From: Nephrocerus scutellatus
Lineage: Eukaryota > Arthropoda > Insecta > Diptera > Pipunculidae
Length of the DNA stretch: 64,000 bases
Reading direction: 5' to 3'
Assembly: GCA_947095585.1 (NCBI GenBank)
Contig: OX352761.1
Location: forward strand, 138,662,277-138,726,276
Positions 37,901-52,900 of the stretch are shown piece by piece. The notes beneath the pieces are model-generated. The model was given only the letters and a program-made list of their open reading frames with translations. It was not told the DNA's origin and did no database searches. Position numbers and translations under genes: made by a program. Every line of letters begins with the position of its first letter. Position 1 is the stretch's first letter.

Positions 37901-40900
37901 AAAATCTCTCTTCTCGCGGCTATTTAAAAGTTAGGCCCTGGACCACAACGGTCTGTAGCGTTAAATACTATAAATAAATGTTTTGTATTTTATATCTTAT
38001 ATCTCAATTTCAGTAAGTAAATCAGTAATTTCTCTAAAGCGTAATCGACTAAATATACAAATTAATTCAAACATCCGTTAAAAAACTATCGAATCAAATA
38101 TTATATAACAAACTATGACAAAAGGAATTTGTCAGTAATGCAAAAAAATTGAATTAAATTTTGCTTCTGAGGTAGCTGAGTTTTTATAGACAACGACAAC
38201 GGTAACGACGAAAGCACTTACCTACCTCCTACGCATGTACCCAAGAAAACTTTGTCTGTAAAGTAATCTCACAATTAAATTACGCGCATCCTTTTATGAC
38301 TACCGGGATCCATCAATTAACCATTAAAGTAACAAAGTTTTACAATTTTCTGTGTTGCATGTTCACAAGGTTATTATGTGATGATAACGAGACAACGTCT
38401 CACATAATTTGCTCTTAATTGAGATAATGGTCACTTTAACCTGGATTTACGATGCGCCCAGCTTTCCCGCGAAACAAAACATAAATTCTAGTTGCGATAG
38501 CAAGCAAAAAAGTCGGTCTGTGCGGATGCAGAACTTTGGCTTGACGTCACCATCACTGTATCGTAGTATTTGTTGTTTCTCCGGAACCAGCTTCGTCGTT
38601 TCCGTCTTCAGGTGAGCAATAATTTTAATCGCCTGACTTCTTGCTGGTTGGGTTGTACAGATATGCCTTTTGTACTCTACGCTCGTAATGTACCTTTCAG
38701 CGATGACAGTTTCAACTGTTCGCTTGTGCTACACCTTCACATGAGTATAAACACAGATACTTTGGGGCTTTGAACAAAATGGATTACTTAAAATAGACCT
38801 GACACCACTGACGACTACGACTGGATGCTCCTGTATATTCTACATTTTCATTGAATTTCTCTTTCTCTTGTCCTCACTTTGCATTGCACATCAACAGGAG
38901 AAACTCTTGGTGGCATCAGCCGTGACGACTTCATTGATAATGTGGCTCGTGACATCCTTGCAAAGTTGCCGGCATCCTTCGAAGTTTGGCGTGTGAAACG
39001 AGGACTACAGAACATCACACCGACTGGAATCGTCCTGATACAGGAGTTGGAACGATTTAATATACTCGTAATTCGAATGAAGAAAACTTTAGAACTCCTA
39101 CGAAAGGTGGGTATTGCACATTAACATGCTCACACGCAAAAGCACATGTACGATTATACTGTAACATACACACAATAAGCGGTTTTCTACATTCCCTCCC
39201 GAAAATTAATTTAAAGTTTTCACATTCATTAGTTTATAAAAAATTGGTTTTCTTTTGCATGGAGCTTTTTTCCTGACAAACATGCTTGGATACACAGCGC
39301 GAAAAAAATAATCGGTAGTACAAGCGCAAATTCTGGCGATGAATAAAGGATTTCGAGTTCAAGTAAATGGTTCACCAAAAGAATTTCTCATGAGAGTAAG
39401 GTAGAACACTTACTCTTTACTCAGTGTAACTTAGTTTTCGATAAAAAAAAATTTATTTGAACGAAAAAAACTCAGATGAATCCAAACTTATTAAAAAACT
39501 TGCAAAGCGACAAAGCAGATCTCTGACCCAAGCTGGATTCGAAACGCTCCAAGTGTTTGATCTCTCAAAAAAGATCGCACAACGGTTCTATTATAGGTGT
39601 CATCACTGGACACTGTCTCATAGGTAGGCGTATCGCACATCGCCTCTATTGTAGGTGTCATCACTGGACACTGTCTCATAGGCAGGCATTCGAATTTTAT
39701 TTTAGTATAACTAGAAATATATTCACCCCTTACGATGTTAAAAACAAATCGAGCAACCGACTTAGCAGGGACATTAAATTAATGGTATGATGTCCTGTCG
39801 ATATCTGCAAAAATGAGGGAAGAATAAGGGATTCCACTAAATGCAACTTTACTCTTACTGGTAAAAACTGATCGCCCATCAACAAACAGCGAAGAGATTC
39901 AAAAATGTTTGAGACGATGTGAGTAATGCGATCATTCGATGGCAGTATTCTTTTAATAGATAATAGACGTATATGCCTAGATATAAACGAAACCAAATTG
40001 CTCTATTATTTTATTATCCAGATTTAAGTCAGATTTTCGTTAACCATTGCGAATAAGTCAATAGTAGAAGAGTACAGCTGCACATCAGCCGACTACTGAC
40101 TCTTGTGGTACGCCTTGTGAGACATTCGAAAACTAGACATTGTGGTAGAACGCCTCTAGTCGATTAGTCAGATAGCAAAAAACAAGTTTTTCCCACGACC
40201 ATACACGAAAGTGACCGTTTCCTACGCTATAACCTACCCTCGAAAGTAGGCATTATCCACAGTATTGTGTTAACATAGAAAAGACTATTGTTATTTACTG
40301 CAGTAACAGCAAACACACATTCACAGAGTAATTTTGCATTGCGCATAACCGGTTAAGCGGTAAACCCGGTTTTGGTCGTGTGAAAAATAGCGTACATTAC
40401 TCGTGTAAAAGTGATATAACGTCCACCTTCCTCGCTCGTTATCTTATATACTATATTGGCAGTCAGAGAAAAATTAAAATTACGTTTTACCTTCTTTATC
40501 AATATCTCGTAGTTGACGTAGTCAAAGTCTTGGAAAATTCGAGAAGTATCCTTATACACATCATAGACATCATTAACAAGATTCTCTCAGATGTCATCGG
40601 CAATTTTAGGCAAGGCTGTTATATAGCTGGAACCTTTCTTGAAACCCGATTTAAGCGGAGATGCAATGTTGACTTGGTTGACGTACATTTTTATCTGTTT
40701 GCTCAAGACTACTTCTTAAAACTTTACATATAAACGGCAAAATAGTAATTGGACGATAATCGTTTACTGTGGGTGCATTTTTTTGGACAGGGATAATCTT
40801 TGCTCGCTTCTATATACTTGGATACATCGAATATTTAAGAATATTGTTTAAAATATAAGCTATATGTTGCAGGGGATAATTATTTTGATAAAGCTAGGAC

Positions 40901-43900
40901 GGATACCATCGATCCCAGTAGCTTTTGATCTGACTAGTAAAAATGGCATATTGACTTTAATCATATATATTATCTACTCTATTGAATGAGAAAGCCATGT
41001 TAGAGGCATTATTAAATAACAGTTCGATATCAATTTCATTTGAATTGGACCGCAGCTGCTTTCCAAAACCAATGCACACATGGATTAACAAAAAGCATTT
41101 ACATCAAATTTATTACTGTAATGAATGCTTCAAGGTACATTCCCTCAGTTTCTCTTTTATTCCTTGGTACTCCCGGTGATAAATTGTCATTAGCACAAAA
41201 ACTAATTTGAAGACGTGAAACGATTATTCTTCCAACTATCTGCAGTTCACGGGTGCACCTTCAAGCATATTTGCATTTGCACGTGTACCAACTAAAAGAT
41301 TCTTACAAAGGAAAACAACACACCTATGCAAAAATAAATCCAGAGGGACGCAATTTAGGAATCATTTAATTACATTTTCTAACTGAATTCGGCAATGAAA
41401 TTAGTACGATTGTACGTGCTTTTCACATATCTGTCTCCTGGTTTATTTACTCATTATTTGTGTAAGAGATATTGTCATCTTTTGATGAAAAATAAAATAC
41501 ACTTTGCATAAACTGAAGCTACGCCTATAAAAAGGAGCGTACGAAAGGAGTCGCTTTAGCTTTTTTACGGTGCAGAAATAATTTCCTTTTTCTTTCCTTA
41601 TGGCGCAGTAATCAACAACTGACAAATAGTACGAAATCTTTGAAAAGAAAAAGAAAATTGCCCCGAACTTTTTGAAAGCTTTGTGTAATTTGTGAAAATC
41701 ATAATCGGATTTATTGTATCACACAAATGTCAACACCATCCAGAATGACAATGCTTTCATTATACAAATATGTGGCACTGAAATTGAAATAGGAATGAAT
41801 CTTTATTTGCGGTTTTAAGAAGCCGATTAGTGTCAAGAGAGATCAGTGTCCTTTTTCCGTAGTGATGGGTGAAGTCGTGTGTGTAGTACAGAATCTAATT
41901 TAATGACTGTAGCCAATTCCAGGATAACATAATATGTTTTATTGAGTCAACTTTGGTTGCCCTAAAGTGCTTATGTAAGTATTTTGTTTGCCTGTCCGCT
42001 GCGTCCGCTGAAAAGCCATACATATCCCGTACAAACACAAAGTCAAACTTAATTAAATGTACAAAATAAATTGAAAATACCATCCAAACCGTATTAATAT
42101 TCACACTTAAAGAATATAAATACCACGTATATAAATGATACCGACACCATCACGCAACCACAACAAACAATATCATTTATTCATGAGTACTGAAAAACGC
42201 GAGTGCTCGAAAGCGAAAAATCATCCCATTGAGTACACAATGTCATGGTGCGAAAATGTAATAAATGTAATTGTAAAATCGATTATCGCCTCCTACACAT
42301 AAGTTTATCTCCCCGAACAGGTCCCCATCTAGACAATAACATACCAAGCAAATATAATCCACCATCGTCCTACAACTGTACAGCACTCCTCTTGTTTATG
42401 TTTACATTTTGGCAGGCGACACAGAATTAAGAGCAAAAAAAAAAAAATTAAAATTAAACAAACAATTTGTGAATGCAGTGATTCTTTTTTTACGGTTTGT
42501 TCGGTTTGTTCCAATATCGGTAGATTTAGGCACCGCCCAACTCCATCACCAGCCAAACCCACTGGCACCACACAAGATGAAAGGACACTTCAAATGTAAC
42601 ATAATATATGCAAACAGCGAATTTGTTTGCTTTCGCTGCTAAAGCCAAAACGAAAGCATCAGTTGGAGTTGTTGTATTTTATACTAACGCACCACAGTTG
42701 GCAGAGCACTGCAAGTCCAAGGACGTCAGCCCATAACGAAATCAGTTTGTGAAATATATTTCCTTATAAACTTTGATCCTTGTTGGCATCCATTTATATA
42801 CATGAGTACGAGCGGACTGCGGTGATCAGCAAAAGGGCATAAGGCAATGTTTTAATGTGAATGTTTGTTCAAATAATCATCAAAATGCCATTTTAATAAA
42901 TGTATTGTTCTTAATGGCCAACGAAAACACAGTTCGGTACAAGTACGAAAACAAATACAATTGACAAACATGTGAAAACACCATCGAAACAAATCTATTT
43001 CTGGTGCCAAATTCAAACAGGATTTGTCCTTTCTGCTCCATACATAAGGCAGACGCATGTAGTCTGTGATTGCTCGAATCCTGAATTCCTATTTACATAA
43101 ATAAATCTCTGCTGCAGGAATTATAAATTGAGTTTTGCATTCGAAACAATAAAACTACAAATATTGTAAAGTAATTGCTAAGTTTTTTTTTAAATAAAAA
43201 ACTCACACACATACCACGTAGAAGGAGAGATCTGAATTTTCCCAGAAGAAGCGCTTGCAGCACTTTATTTATAGTATGTCCAGCGAACTAGCAGAACTTG
43301 AAGTGCATTCGCGATAGCTCCACATGACACCATAGTCTGTTTTAGGATTTTTTACCATTAAAATCTTGATTTAATTTTTCAAAACCTGCTGATAGAGCAT
43401 TGTAGTGCACAAACTATTAATCATTGACTAATTTGAAATTCTATAAAAACAACACTTAAAGAAAATGTACGAAAAATTTAAGTCTCCATGAAGTTTAGTT
43501 ATATATTCGTTTTTAAAACATTTTAGAATTGACGCTAAATACTATTATTTTTCGTTAAAATACTCATAAGATGTTTATGTCCACAAAACTAAATGTAGCA
43601 TCAAACTAAACTTATAGGTTTACATATACTAGCGGAAAAAATTACCGGCGTTTCCTTGCCGCCCCATCCCACGGATTATCAACCAACTGTCCACCCGCCT
43701 ACAGACGAAAAACATACCTACCTCACTGGACATGACTTTAATTCCATGATCTTAGGCAGTAGTCATAGAGATCAGAACGACTGGTTCATGACGAATGTAA
43801 GCTAGCGACTGAACGTAAGAATGTTGCATATAATCTCATAGAACGCAGGCACGCGAAGATGAATATAAAGTGCAGAGAAGATATGAAAAAACAGCTCACC

Positions 43901-46900
43901 GGTGAAAGAAAGTAGGTGGGAGAAGAATCTCCTCCGTGAACTAGAACAGTACAGAGAGCAAGGAGCGCACCAGGCGTGGAAGTTCTACCAAAGAGTCCGC
44001 AGTATGAAGCAATATACACCGCGTTGCACGTACTGCAAAGACAAATCGTGTAATCTGATCGACGATCTCAAAGGCATCTTAGAGCGATGTGAAGAGCACT
44101 TTCATGATTTGCTTAATGGCCAGCTAACTGAGGAATTGTTAGCTCCACCAAGCATAGACGAAGTTAGGAGAGCGATAAATCGGCTCAAAAATAATAAGGC
44201 CCCGGGATCAGATGAGATCCCATGAAATAATAGTGCAAGTATGGGAGGAAGAAGCGATACCACAATACTGGCAAAGAGCCATCCTGTGCCCTATACATAA
44301 GAAAGGAGATATCACAACGTGCAGCAATTAACGTTGTTGAGTACCGCGTTTAAGATTTTCTCCTCTATCTTTCAAACAGTCCAAACGCTAAAGTCATCAT
44401 TGGTTTATAGCAGTGGGGCTACATCTCAGGCAAATCAAAAACTGATCAGACTTTTAACCTTAGGCAGGTGATGGAAAAATGTCTAGAGCTTCAAAACTCA
44501 CTATATTTTTATAGACTTTATAGCCGCCTATGATACCATAGCATAGAGAGAATTCCTTCCCAAATAAACTGACACGATTATGAAGGTTGACTACAACCAA
44601 TGTAACAAGCCAAGTAAAAATATCAGCCCATCCAACATCTATAACGGACTCCGACAAGGGGATGGACCGACCTGCGTCCTGTTCAACCTGTCGTTGGAGA
44701 AAGTGATCACAGACTATGACGTAAAGGCGAATTCAATTCAGATACTGGCTTACGCAGACGACATTGGATTCGTTGGTAGAAACCAAAGAGCTGTACAGGA
44801 AGCTTTCATTCAGATCGAGCAGACGCCACGAGTTCTGGGGCTGCACATAAATGAGAGCAAAACAAAGTATATGGTGGTCACGTCTGCAAGTAGAAGATCC
44901 AACATTGGTCCCTCAATTATAATAGTGGGAAGCAATTATAATTGTGTCCAGACTCTTCAAATCGCGGAACTTAACCGTAACATCTAAGCTGCTGGTGTAT
45001 AAGACAATGGTCATACCAGTATTTACATATGGATCCGAGACTTGGGTGCTTAGCAAAAAGCATTCTGAACTCTTAGCCGCGTTCGAGAGAAAAGTCTTAT
45101 GGAGAATTGTTAGTCCCGTATCTGAGGAAGGACGATTCCGGAGACTTTACATATTATGATGAGATCTACGAGCGTTACCGCGATGTCGACATCGTAAAGA
45201 GAATTTAGCTCGTTAGGCTCCGGTGGGCAGGACACCTAGCTTGCATGAGCGAAGAAGATCCTGCTCAGAAAGTCCTTTGCGGTAGGATTAATGGAACACG
45301 ACAGCGAGGCCGGCCAATATTACGCTGGAAGGATGGCGTAGACCAGAGTTTAGGGATGAAAAACTGGATGACATCGGCTCGAAATTGGGACCGGGTTCTT
45401 GAAGGTTCAATATTGGCAAGTCGCAAGAAACCATTCGTTCTACATGGAAGCCTGGAGTTAATATTTTATCAAAAGAGGAGTTTTGTTAAAAAAGGTGGCT
45501 CTGACATAGATAAAATGTGCTTTGATTGGTTTGATAAAGTTAGAAGTCAAAGCATTCCTATTTCTGGCCCGATTATAAAGGCAAGGGAACGGGAAATAGC
45601 AGTCAAATTGGGTGTAACTAATTTTATTGCGTCAGATGGATGGATGGTTAAACAAATGGCGCATAAGGAATAATGTTGCTTTTAAGTGTATATCTGGTGA
45701 AGTTTTAGATGTAAATCAGGTGCAGATACAAGCCGGGAACATTTACAACGCACATTAAAGCAGGATTTTCTTTCGCGCATTACCTGACAAGACTCTCTAT
45801 GGAAAGATTCACAGTTTGTTTTTGCAAACTTGGCTTGAGAGAAAGAGTTGCTTTTGGTCATAGTTATAGCTGCCTGCCCTCGAGCATACAAAGATATTCC
45901 CATCAAAGAACTACCAGTGGTGTGGAAATTTAACAAAAAGAATGAATGACTCGAGAAATCATGACTGATGGCTGCAGCAGTTGAACAGGAAAACGAGATC
46001 TGAGAAACGAAAAACTGCTTTCGTAAAGCGTGATTCTCTGAATTTAATCATAGTCTTCAGGCCGGTGCTGATATACAACTGGTAACCTAGTATACTTACC
46101 TGGTATACTTGCATAATGGAACTTGGGTGGACATAATCGAACACAACAACATAAGCATGTAAAATTATAATTTGTTCAATTGCAAAGGGTTGCACTTTTT
46201 TCGATTAAATTTCGCATTTTTGGATTCTGCGGTGTCGCTTTGAATGTTTATATTATGAAATCGGAATATGTCGTATTTCCTTTGAGAAAATGTTGGAAAT
46301 TTTGTATGCTAATCCATTCTGCTACTGAGCACTTGCGTTATGAAATTCTTTTTTTACAAAAAACCGTTATCGCATTTCACAATATGAAATATTGATGACG
46401 TTTTTTTGCAATTCACACAGAATGCAATGTTATCAACAATGTAATGCTTAACATCAATTTTTTTTTAAATTCCATCAATTTAATTATTAGAATGCAAAAA
46501 TTCTTCGTCGCATTTCATAATATGGAATATTTAATAACAAATTGCGATATGATAGGAAAATGTGAAATCAAATTTTGTTCATAATATGGCCCCTGAATAC
46601 AACCCTTCAAATTTATCCCAATTCATGTATAATTTATTCCAAATCGTATGTGAAATCCTGGCAAGTGTCTTGAACTTCCAACAATTCTTCTGCACTCTCT
46701 TACGTACAACTTTCTATTTTCGTTTTATTTGTTTTCTTATGTCGTTTTTGTCTTTTGTTTTAATTTCTACCAGGCTATTGCTGGTGAAATCGGCATGGAC
46801 AATGTGCTGGACAGCATTGCAAATTCCTTATTCAATGGACAATTGCCAAACAATTGGAGGAAGCTGGCGCCGAGCACATGCAAACAGCTTGGTGCATGGA

Positions 46901-49900
46901 TGGAATATTTACAGGTAAATCGGAAAAGAATGAAAACTCTTTGGGCTTATACAGATGAACAGAGTGATTAACAAATGGTTGTGGTTAAAAGTTTTTGTTG
47001 ACAAGTATCCAAAAATACAGGCACGAACATCTTATTAGTTTTATTTGATGAAACTGTATAAATAACGATGTTACAACTTGGTTTGACATTGACACTGTAT
47101 TACCATGTCCACAGAATCAACGCGGAAGCGTAGAATGTTTATTAGACATTTATGGGATGACCCTGTTGACAATGTGTCTTATTGGAACTAGTCATTAAAA
47201 TGTTGTTATTGGGCTGAATGGCAAAATACGCGTATAGTGCGGTGGTCATCTCAATATAAGCGAGTCACTTGAGTTCATGTCGTAAGCTAAACTCATAAAA
47301 ATCCAGATTCTGCAGTGTTAGCATATTGTCTTACATGGACTGTTAGAATGAATTAGTGCACCGTTATTCTATTGTATTCAATATCGGATCGGGTATAAAT
47401 ACTGATACCGACCAAATTGGTAACAATTTTTAAGCATCGAAATGCAATTAATCAAAAAACGGTTTGTTGCGAAATAATTCCAATGCTGTACGTTGTGAAA
47501 ATAGTTGCACTCCAACCAAAGTTCAAACCTACGGTTATTAGTTTCACCAGCCGTTTTAGCTTTTTATCAAAAAATTTAGCTTCCTTTCATCTCTTACATT
47601 CATAAATTCTAAAAGAAGAAAGTGAAAAGATCTCTATCCGTGATTTGAGGTTTTAACTTCTAAAATGCATAAAATGAATGTTATGGAAAATTTCGTAACC
47701 AATCGTACCATTATAGACATAAATCAAACTAACAAACTACATATGAATATAAGCACGTTTCATGTTGAATACAATTCGGTCAGTTGGCTTTTCCCAGAGG
47801 TATTATGCTTTCAAGTAAATTTTGAAGTGAATGCAAATGTTCGCCAGTAAGTAAGCGCGTTCTGGGTGCTGCAGAATCCATAAAAAACCCGTAGTGCTTG
47901 GCCAGCGGAACGTATTTTAAAGCGCACTATATTCATACAGATCACGACGAAATGACTATGACGACAAAATTAACTGAACAGCAATCCCCTTAATTAAATA
48001 TTTCTCTTTCTAAAACTGAATGCTTGCAAGCATTTTTTGGTATGTCCTTTTGTGCGGTCCAGTTTCGTTGTTGGCCCATTTGCTCATTGGTCCGTTTGGT
48101 GAAGCCGAACAGCCGGCCGACTCTACGGGTAAAGCTTAGCTGCTATTCTTAAATAAGCGCAATCGCCTTCCTGATTCTGGTTGTTCTCCTCGCTTGGAAT
48201 CCAGCAAATGCCATCGTTCTGCTTTTCATTTCGATTCATCTGCAATCGTATCTGCAGAGCATCACATCACATTGCACATCCTATACCTCATGTGCGGTTT
48301 AGCTGCAAAGACTTAATTTTTATTCAGACACGGCATCGCATCTAATAAAAAAAATTAACTAGACTTGAATGCTGTTGTTTGGTAAATATGGTAGAATTAA
48401 ATTGCATTAAATCCACGGAAGCAAAATTTTGTATATACTCATTTAAAGATAAAATTGGATTTCGCTGGTTTTAAATTTAGAGCAGTGCACCAAAAATAAA
48501 CCTGAGTTTTATGTGGACTAAAAATAAAGAAATTGGTGTTTTACTTTATAACGGAATAAATAATAATTCGAATAGTTTTAAGGGAGTAAACATAGTACAA
48601 GTTAAAGGTAAATTGCTTAAATTGTTTAAATTCAGACTAGGATTGCATGCTTGGAAAGAATTCAGTCATTCGTTGATGGCCAATAATTCGTCTCCAGTAC
48701 TTATTTAGTGGCCTTCTGCAATTTTCTTATCGCTGTCAAATTGAGATATACCTTACCTTTCTTATCTTATAATCGAGTACTTCCATACTTAACGACTAAT
48801 AATAGCTCTTAAAGAGAAATCAAATAATTTTGTATTGTACTCGTACAATTGTACTACCGTCAAAATAACCCAAAGTACCAAGCAAAACAGTAAGCGAAAC
48901 GAAACGAATCAAGTCAAACAAAAAAAAAATTACTCCAAATTCGCAGGTCTGCCTATAGACGAAGGAGTAGCGACGCTGATGTTAAGTAGCCTATTAGGGT
49001 GCATATGTGGGTTGATGGACGTGCCTGGCGAAGTTCAATTCAAAAGATTCTTAAAATGTTCTGTCCAGCGGGTTAATTGTTGTTCCTCCATAAGGATCAA
49101 AGAGCCATCTATTGCCTTAACAGGGTAGTTGATGAGGTGTTTATTGTTGGCGTGCTTACGAGCGAGTTGGTAGACTGTGCTATATTGTCTACTATCAGCG
49201 GCTTGATGTGCTTGTGTTGCGATGGCCCTTAGCCATGCTCGTTTGTCGTTCCTAGCTGAACGGCCAACTTGCCGGTCCAGATCCCTATACTTCCGCGCTA
49301 ATGCACTTCGCTCGGCACCCGAGGCCGCGTTTAGCTCTGCTTTGATGGATTGGCGTTCACGAATGGTGTTCCATGTGCTATCTGATATCCATTATTTTCT
49401 AGTTTTGTCGGGATAACATAAAATGGTTGAGGCTGCTTCCGTATACGCATTTACTGTATTCTCCCATTTAGACTCTAGGGTTTGGGTCTGTATCTCAGAG
49501 AGAGAGAACAGCAGATTTAAATCTTGCAAAAATAATTTTATCAGATATTGCTTGCCAGTCCTCTAACGATCTTCTCGCGGCTTTAGAGAGTAGAAATCCA
49601 ACTCCATTGGCATGGTTTAATGCAGACTTACCCGAAAAAATTAGAAACTCGCCGGTAGATGTTCTTTTTCCCTACTCCAGGCCATCTCACGTCACTAAGA
49701 CCAAGAATCTCTAGATGGTATTTACGAATTTATTTGTTAATTGTGCAAGCGTTGTTGTCTTGACGAGCGTGCGAATGTTCCAAGTTCGTTCGTTCCAAAA
49801 CATGTCCTTTTCCGTGGGCCAAAGGTCATTGTTGATAAATTCGATACGTACCGTACCTTGTATTAGTTTCAAGAATCAATTAATTCAGTTGAGTGGTGAT

Positions 49901-52900
49901 TGGCCAACCGCAACCGACACAAAGCGCCGCCGATCAAGTCAAGTCCACCTTCTTATTTAGCCCCGACCCAAGCTAATACAAATTGGAATAGGTACCGAAA
50001 TCGTTCACTTGATTTGGCCGAATCTATTCAGTTTCCAGTCAGTTTCCAGTGACGCGACGTGGACGCATAAGATAGGAGTTGTGATACGAGAGGCTAAGGA
50101 CATGACTGGCTATAATCGCATCATCATCACCGTTTGTCACCCCTCAATATTTTTACGAAAATGTAAATACAATTCGTTTATCGAATTTTCGTTTACTCGT
50201 ATATAAAAAGCTGTGCGTTGCTATATGGTGAGTTGTACTCTACGAACTTACCAGAGTGATCTGGAGCACCCTAGGTTGTTCGAATAGAAAACAATAGAAA
50301 AGATAAGAACATTCGCGAAGATTTTGATTTGAAGTTTTATGGCAGTGAATCAGTTATTATATGTAATTCAAGCGACAAGTTGAAAAGTACTCGCAAGCAG
50401 ATAAAGCTACAACCTAAGTGAACCATAGTAAAACATAAGTGTTTTTAGGGAATAAGCAATCATCAGTAGTGTATCATAAGGGTTTTGAGTGAATAAGTAA
50501 TCACCAGTGTGAAATTGTGAACTTTTCTGAATGTGTGCCTGAATCTGTCTTTCTGTCGGTTAATATGTCATTCTATCACGCTTTTTTCATTACAAATCTG
50601 TGAGTAATGTAAGTCTCGTACGCGTTTTTGGGGAAGGACTTTTCGGGGGGTCTTTTGGTGGTCTTCAGGTGGGTCTTGAGGTAGATCTAGAGATGAGTCA
50701 TGATGGGGCCATAGATAGGTCTGGATGGGGTCTTGAGGGAGTCTTGAAGGGGTCTTGAGGGCGCTTTGGGGGCTTTTGAGATAGTTTTGAGGGCGCCTTG
50801 ACATAATGTTAATGGGTAATAAAGGGGGAACTTGAGTCTTCAGGTGGTTCTTGAGGTTGGTCTTGAGGGTGGCTTGAGGGCGGTTTAATGGGTGTCTTGA
50901 GATTGTCTTTAGGGAGTTTTAGTAGAGTTTGAGAGGTTCTTGAGTGGGGTTAAGAGTCTTGAAAGTTTTCCTATGGGAATTTTGGGGGGTTTAGAGAGGG
51001 TCTTGGGAGGTTTTTAGGTGGGCTTCTTGAGAGAGTCTTGAAGCGGTTCTTTAAAGAATCTTGAGGTGGTTTGAAAAGGGTTTTGAGGGGGTTTAGAGAG
51101 CTTTTTGAGAGGTTCTTAAGTGGTCTGGAAGGAGGTCTTGAGGAGGTCTTGACGGAGTTTTGAGGGAATTTGAAGGGATTTTTTGGGTGGTCTAAAGGGG
51201 TTTTGAGAGGAAAATTGAGGGGGTGTTGAGCGAATCTTAAGATGGTTTTAAGGAGGTCCTAAGGGCGGTTTAAGGCTTTCCTGAATTGGTCTTGAAGGTT
51301 GTTGGGGTGGTATTCATGGGGTTTGAGAGGGTCTTGAGTGGGGTCTTATTTTTAATGGAAATCTGGAATATGGAATGAAAGTTGTAATTTGGAAACTAAA
51401 AAACTTGTATTGTATTTACATTTGTAAAATATATTACGAACTCGAAAGCCTAGATTTCGTAACAATATAATAACAATAATAATATCAACTGTAAATATTA
51501 TTAGTCACTGTTCTACCATCCTTTTAACTTCTTCCGATACTTTTCCCCATCACTTATACAATTCGCATTTTTCATATTCATTTTTATTAATATCCTCAAT
51601 GATATAATATTTTATGCTCGTTAACAACACCAGAATCATAAATAGTCAACTAAGTAATTCCGAAGTAGCTCCTCGCTCTGTCATTTTCACTTAAGAATAA
51701 TTGTCAATCAAAGCACTCCGCCCACCGAACTTGATTATATTTTATATGACATCCCCACAAAGGAATTTTATGTTTCTTTCACAGAATCGGGCGTTACAAT
51801 ACAAATACTGGTCGTTATCGGGTGAGCCATTGGTCATGTGGATATCAGGGCTTCACATACCGGAAAGTTATCTAACCGCTCTGGTTCAGGTAAGTCAGCA
51901 CAGCTTATAATAAATAATATACTCGTTCATAGAAAGCTCTACTAATACTCAATCAATTGATTTTCTTTTGTTATCGTGTGGCAACGTTTTGTCCACGTAC
52001 GCTGTCTTCGATTGGTGATGCATTTAAAGTATGTACTATGTATGAAGATACTTTTTCCATTTTTATCTTTAGAGCTTAGAAAAACTTCCGATTAATACCA
52101 AAAGTCGGAGGTTAATGATGATATTTCTTACTGCTTCAGCAAAATGTATGCCACCTCTAAACTCCACTTTAGCACCATTTTTACGATTGTCCTTCGATGG
52201 ACATTAACATCACAATACGTACGTACGTGCAGGGCAACTTTTCAGTTGTCTGTGGTTAAAGTTACCTAATGGCAACTGCCTTGCAACTCGTCCATCATCG
52301 TTACTTTCCCCATGAGCATTTTAATAATATTTGACTATTAGCCCCCCCCCCCCCAAGGACGACGCTTCTTTTTGTGTAATTTAACTAAATATTTATATAA
52401 AAAGGGTAAATTTGTTTATTTTGTTTATACAGTTTGAGGTTGTTTTCCTCAAATTTGTAAAAAAAAAATCACCCACCTAATAAAACACAAATGGGTTTCC
52501 GTCCGTCTGTATGTCCGTACGCCCGTCCGTCGGAAGAAATATGTACCTATCGATAAAACTGGCGTTGTTAAGGAGAAAAGTGGCAGAAAAGTTTAAAAAT
52601 TTTGTCCTAATGAAGAGCATGATGCACGTTGTCTAATGTCTCTTTCGATTTGCTCAAACCATAACCGAAACGATAGCCAAGGGTAAGCTGTCACAGTAAC
52701 AGGGTTTTCGTGGTGAATGCTTTGCAAATAGAACGCCACACCAAAAACTAATTTGACAACAAACCTTGCAAATAAAACGCAAAATCAAAACGTAGCCCGG
52801 ATACAGTTTGCAAATAGAAAGGCAAACCAAACCTACGAGAGAGAAAAACTTAACTCTACCCTGCAAATCGAAAGTGACATAAGAGTATGCATGTATACGT

